Of a DNA stretch of 44,436 nucleotides, positions 1 to 8,200 are shown one piece after another. The notes under the pieces are model-generated. The model ran no database searches. It was not told where the DNA came from and worked only from the letters and a program-made list of their open reading frames with translations. A program made the translations under genes and the position numbers. The DNA is from Deltaproteobacteria bacterium (lineage in GTDB: Bacteria; Myxococcota_A; Polyangia; Polyangiales; Ga0077539), in contig JAUXYJ010000071.1 of NCBI GenBank assembly GCA_030694465.1, forward strand, positions 1 through 44,436, given 5' to 3'. Within the stretch, counting starts at the first letter, position 1, and the number at the start of each line of letters is the position of its first letter.

Positions 1-160
1 AGTCGCGTGCGTCGACCACGTCGCTGCTGTCACGCAGCGTGTTGAGGTCGCTCACGCGGTCTTCGCGCGAGGCGTCGCCGCTGTCTTCGCCGCTTACGCT
101 CACGCCACAGCCGAGCGACAGAGAGACGAGCGCGAGCGTGGGTAGAAATGGGGTTTTCAT
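1..160 (-). CDS. lipoprotein, 3' part outside the window (partial)
   Basis: Read on the minus strand, an ATG at 160-158 opens a lipoprotein leader with a basic start, a hydrophobic core and the lipobox LSLGC (lipidated Cys at residue 18). An Asp/Ser-rich stretch follows and runs off the left edge. The ATG overlaps the TGA of the upstream metzincin gene (TGA 159-157) in an ATGA arrangement, so the two are probably translationally coupled and share a transcript. The product should sit in the outer membrane or face the periplasm. Only about 53 codons are present, so no function can be assigned. Confidence 0.75.
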   Translation of the reverse strand, partial: MKTPFLPTLALVSLSLGCGVSVSGEDSGDASREDRVSDLNTLRDSSDVVDARD

Positions 161-3100
161 TGGGTGGGTTGCCAGCCTCCGGGAAAGACCGGGAGCGTCG
201 GAGCGGATTCGGACGGGCACCAGTTGGCGTTGCCGTTGGGGAGCGCGTTGTTGGTGTAGATCGGGGGGTAGGCGGTCACCGTCGCGGCGCTGGTGTAGCT
301 GCTCGCGTGTAGGGTGCGATCGGCGACCCACTGCGCGACCAGCGAGGTAAATCGCGGGTCCGGAAGGTTGCACAGCGGATAGGGTCTGCAGCGCAGCTGC
401 AGCACCGGCTCGTACGCGTTGAGGACCGCGCCCGCCTGCCGAAACGCCGCGCCGCCCGGGCAGCGTACGCGGTCAAGTGTTGAGCCCGCGAGGTCTGGCG
501 AACGGCGCGCGCGCGCCGAGCTCTCGAGCGTGCGGCAGAGGTAGAAGCCCAGCGTCGAGTGCTCTTCGTAGTCAAAGTACGGTCGGAGGTTGGTGTTCTC
601 GGCGGTGGTCCAGAACTGGGCCAAGATCCCGCTGGCCTCGGGCGCGGTCATGGTCATGCGGATGCGCTCTGCGAGGTTGGCCGTGTCCGGGGTGGTCGCG
701 ACGGACGCCGCGCGGTCGTCCAAGCGCAAGAAGGGCACACGGCCTGGGCCCTGCTCGGGGACGTTGGCCAAGAGGCCGCTGACGCTGGTTTGGCCGACGC
801 GTTCGCGGGTGTAGTTCCACGCGTTGGCGTCTGGCGCCTCGGTGGTGATCTGCGTGGTGGCCGAGGTGACGGTACCTGCCCCCATCCGGTACTCGACCAC
901 GCCCATCGGTGAGAAGGGCTGCTCAAAGACCATCATGAGCTGGTTGCTCTTGGTGAACTCGATGTTCGTCCCGCTGTGCAGAGAGACACCCTCGATGGCG
1001 ATTGGCGAGTCGCTGGGATTCTTGATCGTCACCAGCGACGAAGCCCCTGCAGGGATGCGCCGCGCCAGCCGAAAGCTCCGCTCAACTGGTAGGGTGGTTC
1101 CGCGCCGATCCTCGAACATGAGGTACGCGATGCGGGGTTCGGTCATGGTGGCGCGGGTGACCGCGAGCGAGACCATGGAGCGGCTGAAGAGCTGGGCTCC
1201 GGCGACGACGAGGGGCTGCAGGACCGCGCAGCCTCCGGTGCGGGTGCAGGTGGTGAACCAGAGCGGCGAGCCCGTGCTGGGCATGGGCGACTGCTGCTTG
1301 CGCACGACCACGTAGGCCATGTCAGCGGCTCCGGTGGTGGGGTTAAACGCCGCGATGCTGATGGAGTCCACCGAGGGGCTCGGGGTGCCCGGCGGAAACG
1401 CGAGCGAGCTCCCGCTGACCGGGGGCGCGACGAAGCCGGTGGTGGTCATCGTGGTCGCGTTGGCAAACCAGATGCGGCCTGCGGTCCAAAGCTGTCCACA
1501 CTGGTCGGTCGTGTTGGTCGTGGGGCACTGCCCAGCGCGTGACGTGTAGCCAAGCACCACGGTCTCGTTGGCGGTGTTGGGCTCGATCGTCGCGGCGCCC
1601 GCGGTGGTGACGCCAGCGAGGCTCAGCCGCGAGCCCCCAAAGAGCAGCCAGCCGTTGTCGCTCACTTGGCCTGCGGTGGTGCGGCGGCAGTCTTCGCTGA
1701 AGCAGTGAGGGTCTTGCACGCTGTTGGTCGGGGGCACCAATCGGTCCCAGGCGCTCCAGCGTAACGTGCGGATATTGCAGTAGGTTTGAGAGCAGTTGCC
1801 CCCAACCGGGCAGCGACAATCCAGGGGATACGTGTCGCGATCGCGCGAGTCCCAGTACATCGAGAAGAATCGGTTGTTGGCGATCACCGAGAGCGGCTGT
1901 CCGCTGAGCATGGGGGTGTTGTCGACGAAGAGCTCGGTGCCGGGCCGTGTGCCCCCGCTGCAGGTCCCGTCGGGTTGCAGCGTGCCCATGGCGCAGCACT
2001 GCGTGCCACCCGGTCCAAACGCGCGGCGCTCGGTGGGACACCACGCGGTGCCTACCGTGTCGATGATCCCGAGGCCCTTGCGGTAGCCCTCGCCATCGGC
2101 GCCGTTGACAGAGCCCGCGACGCCCGCCGCGGACGCGACTCCGTCGTTGTTGACGTCGGTGTCTTCGCAGAAGAGCCCGCTGCCGCCGGTGCAGTTGAGC
2201 GGGGTGAAGGCAAAGGCCGACGTGGGGTCGCTGAGCGTTGAGGGCGTGCGTAGCCCAAAGATCTTTTGCTCGGGCGTCACGAGCGGCGAGCCCACGCCGC
2301 CGATTTGCCGAGGCACGGGGGTCTCTGCGCGCGCGCCAAACGAGAACGAGGGCATCACGCTGTTCGCGTTGTTCTCGGGAAAACGCGAATAATACGAGTA
2401 GCGGTAGTTCATCATGGACACGTGCGCGACCTTGCCCTGCGCGCCGTCGGCGGTCTGCGGCGCGAAGGGGTTGCGTGAGCCGGCACACGAGGGCGTGGGG
2501 CTCGAGTGGCCCAGGCCCCAGTGGTGACCAAACTCGTGGGCCCAGACCGTCCCGTTGATGCCGCTGCACGAGATCGCACCGTCGCAGCTGCTGGTGCCGC
2601 CGCCCTCGAGGACGGCAGAGTCGTCAAACACCATCGCGTTTGAGTAGCCGCCGTGGCGCTGTGAGGGGCAGACGTTGCTTGAAGAGCAGCCGCACGAGCT
2701 GCCGATGCGTGGTGTGACGTTGTCGTCCTCGACGCCGGGGATGTACGCGATGAGGTTGACCGTGATGTTGCCGTTGCCGTCGGTGGTCCAAAAGCGCGGG
2801 ATGTTTCCGTGGCCAAAGGACATGCTCACGGGCAGACGCATGTCGTAGTGGAGCTGAATGCCCGGCTGCGCGTCAGGGTTGGCGACGCGGTCGAGCAAGA
2901 GCGAGTTCATGTGCGTTTGTGCGCGAAAGAGCTGCGGATCAAGCATGGCGAGCTCCGCGCTAAAGAAAGGGTCTGTGCTGGGACGATACGGAAACACCGA
3001 GCGATCGGCGTTGCATCCCAGGGAAGCGCTTGTGCACGCCGTGATGGGCGGGGCGCCCGCGGTCGTCCAGTTGCGTACCGAGGCGCGGTCTGCCTCGACC

Positions 3101-4377
3101 AACGCGTCTTTGTGCCTTGGGCTAAATCCCCAGAGCGGAAACGTCTGGTCTGCGTCCCAACGGACTGACGGATTGACTCCCACGTTGCATGCCCCTGACG
3201 CGGTCGCGGTCGGCCCTTCGGAGACGTCCGAGCCCAACACTTCGACGCCATCCGAGAGGCCATCACCGTCAGTGTCGCGAGGGTCCATGACCTGCATCTC
3301 GCGCCGCTGCGGGTCGAGCAATGCGGACATGAGTGTGCAGGGGATCGCGCCGGGTAGATTGCTCGCAAAAGGCAGGGCACCATTGCAGAGCTGCAGCTCG
3401 CTCTCGACGCGGTCCGAGAGGCCGTCTTGGTCGGTGTCGCCGTTGTTCCAGCGGTCGTTGAAGATCACGCGCATGCGGCCGGGATTGACGATGGGCTCAC
3501 TGAGTGCGTTGCGGTACAGACTGCGGCCGTGGCCCACCGCGAGGGTGAGCCCGCCGACAAACACACTGAAGCCCTGCGGGCGTGCCCAGGGGCGCACGAT
3601 GGCGAGGGTTCCGGCGGTGGCGCCGAGCCCGGTAATCATGCCCGCGGCGCCGACCCCACGGTGACCGATGTCGGCGACCACGGCGCGCCCGTTGGCGCCC
3701 AAGACCCAGACCTCGGTGGCATCGGTCCCGAGATAATCGTTGTCTCGGTTGCCTGTGTCCGTGGGCCCGTTGGTGCCACGCGCGTCGGGGACGAGCACGG
3801 TGGTGATGTCAAACGGGCGAAACCCGCCGGTGATATCCACAGCCAAATTGCCTGAGAGCGCGATGGGCGTGCTGGGGAGCACGTAGGTCCCACCGTTCTT
3901 TTGGATCGAGATCGAGCCGGTGATGTTTCCGACCGCGCTGGGGCCGCCGTGGATCATGAGCGCATAGTTTGTCCCGGCGCTGATCGCGCGCGTCATGACA
4001 CAGGTCATCGACGAAGTGCCTGGCATGGACGTGCATCGCACCGGGTCGCTCTGCTCTGCGCCGTTGTACGCAAAGATGTGCACATACACATCGGGCCGCG
4101 CGGTCTGGCCTTGGCAAAACACTGTCGATGCGAGCGCGCGTGAGCTCACTGGGTCTGTGCAGTTGGCAGAGATCCCGAGGTTGACCGTGAGCTGTGTCGC
4201 GCCGGTCGCAACAAACGTGATCCACGGTTGTGAGCGCGCATAAAGTGACTCGACCACGGGCTGCGGAAACCCCTCTGCGCGGCGGGTCATCGCGACCCCC
4301 ACGAGGGCGACCCAGAGCGCGGTGAGCGTGCCGAGCGCACGCGAAGAGACCGAGAAGAAACGATTGGATTTTTCCAT
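157..4377 (-). CDS. secreted metzincin-type zinc metalloprotease with calcium-binding repeats
   Basis: A protein of 1406 residues with an N-terminal signal peptide (hydrophobic segment about 13-30). The zinc-binding motif HEFGHHWGLGH lies at residues 614-624 (HExxHxxGxxH), with a Met-turn (SMMNY) at about 654-658, which together define a metzincin endopeptidase. Two Asp-rich thrombospondin-3/dockerin-like repeats (DTDQDGLSD near 313, DTDGDGLSD near 365) probably bind calcium. The long Cys-bearing C-terminal part is unassigned and may form beta domains. The ATG has a good ribosome site (AAAGGAG about 7 nt upstream). The gene starts 19 nt after the upstream lipoprotein gene and its TGA overlaps the next ATG, so it is the middle gene of an operon. 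It probably degrades proteins outside the cell or at its surface. The substrate is unknown. Confidence 0.88.
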   Translation of the reverse strand: MEKSNRFFSVSSRALGTLTALWVALVGVAMTRRAEGFPQPVVESLYARSQPWITFVATGATQLTVNLGISANCTDPVSSRALASTVFCQGQTARPDVYVHIFAYNGAEQSDPVRCTSMPGTSSMTCVMTRAISAGTNYALMIHGGPSAVGNITGSISIQKNGGTYVLPSTPIALSGNLAVDITGGFRPFDITTVLVPDARGTNGPTDTGNRDNDYLGTDATEVWVLGANGRAVVADIGHRGVGAAGMITGLGATAGTLAIVRPWARPQGFSVFVGGLTLAVGHGRSLYRNALSEPIVNPGRMRVIFNDRWNNGDTDQDGLSDRVESELQLCNGALPFASNLPGAIPCTLMSALLDPQRREMQVMDPRDTDGDGLSDGVEVLGSDVSEGPTATASGACNVGVNPSVRWDADQTFPLWGFSPRHKDALVEADRASVRNWTTAGAPPITACTSASLGCNADRSVFPYRPSTDPFFSAELAMLDPQLFRAQTHMNSLLLDRVANPDAQPGIQLHYDMRLPVSMSFGHGNIPRFWTTDGNGNITVNLIAYIPGVEDDNVTPRIGSSCGCSSSNVCPSQRHGGYSNAMVFDDSAVLEGGGTSSCDGAISCSGINGTVWAHEFGHHWGLGHSSPTPSCAGSRNPFAPQTADGAQGKVAHVSMMNYRYSYYSRFPENNANSVMPSFSFGARAETPVPRQIGGVGSPLVTPEQKIFGLRTPSTLSDPTSAFAFTPLNCTGGSGLFCEDTDVNNDGVASAAGVAGSVNGADGEGYRKGLGIIDTVGTAWCPTERRAFGPGGTQCCAMGTLQPDGTCSGGTRPGTELFVDNTPMLSGQPLSVIANNRFFSMYWDSRDRDTYPLDCRCPVGGNCSQTYCNIRTLRWSAWDRLVPPTNSVQDPHCFSEDCRRTTAGQVSDNGWLLFGGSRLSLAGVTTAGAATIEPNTANETVVLGYTSRAGQCPTTNTTDQCGQLWTAGRIWFANATTMTTTGFVAPPVSGSSLAFPPGTPSPSVDSISIAAFNPTTGAADMAYVVVRKQQSPMPSTGSPLWFTTCTRTGGCAVLQPLVVAGAQLFSRSMVSLAVTRATMTEPRIAYLMFEDRRGTTLPVERSFRLARRIPAGASSLVTIKNPSDSPIAIEGVSLHSGTNIEFTKSNQLMMVFEQPFSPMGVVEYRMGAGTVTSATTQITTEAPDANAWNYTRERVGQTSVSGLLANVPEQGPGRVPFLRLDDRAASVATTPDTANLAERIRMTMTAPEASGILAQFWTTAENTNLRPYFDYEEHSTLGFYLCRTLESSARARRSPDLAGSTLDRVRCPGGAAFRQAGAVLNAYEPVLQLRCRPYPLCNLPDPRFTSLVAQWVADRTLHASSYTSAATVTAYPPIYTNNALPNGNANWCPSESAPTLPVFPGGWQPTQ

Positions 4378-4396
4378 GATATTTCTCCTTTCTCTT

Positions 4397-4876
4397 TCAG
4401 CGATACGACGGGTTGGCGGCCACGAACTGGCGCGTGACGATCTCGCGATAGAGCTGGTCGCAGAGGCTCATCATGACGAGCGTCTTTTGCTCGTTCTCGG
4501 GGCCTCCGGTCGCGCGCCCTTGCCCGATCGCGGGCATCAAGAAGTCCACCAACAGGTTGGGCGCGACGTACTGATGTGGCGCCTCGTTGAGCATCCGCAG
4601 CGCCTCGGCGTCTGCGTCGGGAGCGAACTGCTGCTGCGACCGTCGCGCAGCGATCTCGCTGCGGAGCGTCGTGCACGAGAACGGGATGTCTCCGTCGGGT
4701 AGCGAGACCAGCGAGGTCTGCCCAGGGATGCGCACCGTCGGCAACCGCGGAGGCTCGTCCGGCGACGTCGCCGGGTTGGGAGCGCTCGTGCCCGCGCGCT
4801 GCGGCAGCGCCGGAGCGTCGGCTCCACATGCGCTCAAACACAGCGCGATCGCGACAAGGCTGCATCCCCACTTGAT
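4397..4876 (-). CDS. small lipoprotein, first gene of the metzincin operon; start codon unclear
   Basis: The reading frame encodes a clear lipoprotein leader (KWGCSLVAIALCLSAC, lipobox LSAC), a Pro/Ala/Ser-rich linker and a domain of about 110 residues that I do not recognise. In this frame there is no ATG or GTG between the leader and an upstream TAA at 4960-4958. The codon where a start is expected (4876-4874) is ATC, and the first conventional candidate, TTG at 4837, lies inside the signal peptide. Upstream sits an (AACTG)n tract, and an ATG at 4970 would join this frame if the tract gained one unit or lost two. So the gene is either phase-variable and OFF here, started at a rare ATC, or has lost its start. 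The linker carries one copy of the 16-bp palindrome (4759-4774), read as PATSPD. Confidence 0.65.
   Translation of the reverse strand: MKWGCSLVAIALCLSACGADAPALPQRAGTSAPNPATSPDEPPRLPTVRIPGQTSLVSLPDGDIPFSCTTLRSEIAARRSQQQFAPDADAEALRMLNEAPHQYVAPNLLVDFLMPAIGQGRATGGPENEQKTLVMMSLCDQLYREIVTRQFVAANPSYR
4759..4774. repeat. palindrome CCGGCGACGTCGCCGG, copy 1 (inside a lipoprotein gene)
   Basis: A perfect 16-bp palindrome lying in the Pro/Ala/Ser linker of the lipoprotein encoded at 4397-4876, where it is translated within PATSPD. It is the first of eight identical copies in the window. Confidence 0.9.
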
Positions 4877-4886
4877 TGCACTTCGG

Positions 4887-4970
4887 TTAGCGTTTTTGCT
4901 TACTGAACTGAACTGAACTGAACTGAACTGAACTGAACTGAACTGAACTGAACTGACTTATTTCAGACAT
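4887..4970 (-). other. leader reading frame through the pentanucleotide repeat
   Basis: From the ATG at 4970-4968, the minus strand reads MSEIS, then repeats of QFSSV encoded by the pentanucleotide tract, then KQKR and TAA. It ends at 4887, inside the region upstream of the lipoprotein signal peptide. The ribosome site is weak (GAAGTGGCGG). It is of interest only as the possible N-terminus that a slippage event would fuse to the lipoprotein. As a stand-alone peptide it is probably not functional. Confidence 0.3.
4902..4955. repeat. (AACTG)n pentanucleotide simple sequence repeat
   Basis: Ten perfect AACTG units preceded by ACTG give 54 bp of uninterrupted repeat. It is the longest simple repeat in the window, in an otherwise GC-rich sequence. 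Because a unit is 5 bp, each slippage changes the reading frame. The tract lies between an ATG (4970 on the minus strand) and the lipoprotein frame ending at 4397. The known parallel is the CTCTT repeat in the leader of Neisseria opa genes. Function here is inference. Confidence 0.95.
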
Positions 4971-5220
4971 CGTGACCCGCCACTTCGTACTTTGGGTGCA
5001 GTCGTGCAGTGCCCAAGAGAGGCGATCCCCCGAAACACTTGGGGTCGGCACCCAGCGCAACCCACAGTCATGAGAACCGCGTTGCGCACCGGATGACAAG
5101 CTCTCGTGGGCGACAAAATCGCTATGAAATGACGATTGGTCACGTCGTTATTTCCGTGGTTAAACGGAGCGTGCGGGTGAAGCGGATTCACTGAGTGAAC
5201 CTCGGTCAATCCGTGCAGGA
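4971..5220 (-). promoter_or_regulatory. intergenic region expected to hold the metzincin-operon promoter
   Basis: About 250 bp between the tamB stop and the repeat-led lipoprotein operon. It is locally less GC-rich than its surroundings. It contains a small perfect inverted repeat, TTCAC-TGA-GTGAA, at 5187-5199, which could be an operator. I see no convincing -35/-10 pair and no tRNA or riboswitch. The assignment rests on position only. Confidence 0.3.
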
Positions 5221-8200
5221 TTACTCGAGCTCCAAGCGCCAGCGGAGGTCGGCACCGACGTTGACCGCGCCCGAGCGCGCTTGGCCGCTGAAGTTGTCGA
5301 TGGCGCCCTGGATCGAGATGTTGCGGTTGATCTCGGCGTCGACGGTTCCGCGGGCTTCGCGTTGCTCGGTGATGTTCACGGTGGCGCCGGCGCGGACGCC
5401 GGGGGCGATCGGGACGCGCACGCTCACTTGGGGCACGGTGCGGCCCTGCGCGGGCGAGTATCCGCTGGTGATGCTGAAGTCGTCGATGAGCGGGACATTG
5501 CGGCGGACCAAGCGGTCGAGCCCTGTGAGGTTCGACAGGGCTTCGACGGCGAGCACTTGGCCGAAGTCTCCGGCGCCCAGTTGATCGAGCTCGGCGCGGG
5601 TCATGCGAAAGGTGAGCATCAGCGCGATGTCTTCGCGCGAGAGTGAGGGCTCGGCGCTCATGTCGAGGGCGAAGCGATCGCGGGTTCCGTAGGCGTGGAG
5701 GTCAATGCGCCATTGGTTGCGGTTGGTGCTCTCGCTGGTGCGTCGGATCTCGGTGGTCGCGAGCACGTCGAAGTTGGGCGAGATCCGCTCGGGGTTGTCA
5801 AACTCGATGCGCGAGCGTCGGACCTCGAACTCGTTTCCGCGAAAGAACAACCGGCCGCGCGGGATGGTGACGAGCCCTAGGACGCTCGGGCGCTGGTCGG
5901 TCCCTACGATCCGAAACGGGGTCTCGCGCGAAGACAACGCGATCTCTGCGTCAATGAGGTTGTTGCGCACACGGATGGGCTCGCGGGCGGTCACCGTGAG
6001 GGCGAGCTGTACGCGGTCGCGCGTGGGGTCGTAGGGGGTCTCGACCGAGGGGGCGCCCCCGTTGGCGCTGTCCTGAATCAGCGCCATGTCCACGGGTCTT
6101 GTGTAGCGCACACGGCCCAGGGTCACGTTGCCCGAGAACGTCGGGAGCGGGTCGCTGTCGGTGTAACTCAGGCGCGTGTCGGCATCGAGGGACACGTCCA
6201 CGCCGCTTGAGGGCTGCAGTGACAAATTGCGCACGATCACCGGAATATCGATGCGCTCAAGGCTGCGTCCGCGAAAGCGAACGGTGCCGCCGGTCATGTC
6301 GATCGAGCTTGTGGCAAAGCGTGCGCGGGCGCGGTCGAGCGTGAGAGAGGTCCCGTCGAGGCGGACAGTGAGGTCGACGTCGTCGATGGGCTGGGGCAAA
6401 AAGCTGCTGCGGACGCGGCCGCTGTCGAGCTCAAAGAGCCCACGCAGCTCGGGGTTGTTGGTGTCTCCGTCGATGGCAAGCGTGAGCCTCGCTTGGCCGT
6501 GGGCTTCTTCGATCGCGTCGATGCGTCGGGCTAGCTGCGCGAGGTCTGCGTCGCCGGTCAATCGTAGGGCGAGGGCGCCCTCGGTGGTGAGCCCTCCCGA
6601 GAGCGCAAAGCGGGTGCCATCGGGCCCAAGCAAGCGCGTGACCGGGAGGGCGACGGAGGCGGCGGGGGTGCCGCGGGTTCCGAAGAGCCCGGCGGGGGGG
6701 CGCGCGCAGGCGGCGCGGTCTTCGCGGGCTGCGGGGTTGATCCAGATGCGCCCGTGGTCGGTGCAGAGCCCCAGGGTCTCTTGGGGCGCGAGCGCGAGGC
6801 GAACCCCCAGCGCGCGGGCATCGAGCCCAGAGATCGCGAGCCGCGCCAGGGCTTGCGAGGGCGCGTGGAGCGAGAGCTCATCGATCTCCATGTGCACCGC
6901 GGCGCGGGCCATGGGCTGGTCTCCCAAGCGCGCCAAGAGCCTCGTGGGGAGCCAGGGCAAGAGATCCAGCGGCGCGTTGCTGTCGGGCGCCGAGAGATCG
7001 ACGGAGCCCTGCACGACGCTGTTGCGCCACGAGCGGCCAAAATCATGCTGCCAGACCCCGTCGACGTCCTGCCAGGGCTCTTGGACAAAGGGCACCAGGA
7101 GGCTCGTGTTGGCCCGGAGGCTGTGCCCGATGGCACTAAGGGCTACGGTCCACCGTTGGGGCGCCGGGAGAGGCGCTGGGGTGCCGTGCTGGGCATTGAG
7201 CCGCGCGTTGACCGAGTCTTGCACTGCGCGCCCGCTGGGATCGGGCCGTGCGCGGATGGACATGTGGGCTTCTCCGAGGTCACGCTGGGCTGCGGTCAGC
7301 CCGTGGACATCCAGGTCGATGGACCAGCGCTGCTCTTCGGTGGTGCCCTCAAGGACGCCTGAGCCAGTGACAATTCCCCGGAGGTTCTGGTCTGAGAGCA
7401 TCGCGAGGCGGCCGAGGTCTGCGTCGCGCACGGCGCCAGAAAAGTGCATGCGGCCCCCGAGGTCGACGGCGCCCTGCGCTTCGAGCACCCCGTTGGCGAC
7501 GCGGCCGCGGGCGTACTCGACGTTGAGTCTTGCGCCGCGAAAGCCACGCGCTCGGACGAGCCAGTCGTACGTGGTGTGCACGTCAACGTGCTGCACGGTC
7601 TCGCCGAGTGAGTGTACGGCGAGGTCCCAGGCGCGCACGTCTGCGTGCAGGACTCCCTCGGAGTCGTCGCCGGGGCGACCGAGGACGAAGCTCACATCGG
7701 TGCGCAAAAAACCGTGGCGCGGGCGTGCGTTGGCGGGTCGCTCTTCGCCGCGACGGCTGCTTGCGCGGCGTGTGTCGCTGACCCAGCACTCGCTGCGCGG
7801 GAGCGTGCTGTCGTGCGAGGCCAGCGCGCAGTCTTGCATGGTGCCGCCGGTGTAGGGCTCAAAGACCGGGTCGTGCTCGAACTTGAAGATGTGAAAGTAG
7901 TCCGCGAGCTGAAAATCGCTGGATTCTACCTGGGCTCCGGCGACGAGTGTGTAGCGCGAGAAGTCCAAGAGGGCGTTGTGGACGACGTAGGTGCTGCGCC
8001 CTTGGGAGCCGAGCATTTGGGGTGCGCGCAGGGTGACTCCGCGGAGCTGCCACGGGTGCCCTGGCGCGGTCTGAACCAAGCCCACGGGCAGGTCATTGAA
8101 GCGAAAATCGCGGATGGTGGTGGTTCCCTGGACCAAGATGTCCGGAAAGTGCCCGCCGCCGTTGACGGTGACGTCTGCGTGCCCCGCGAGCGAGAGCCCC

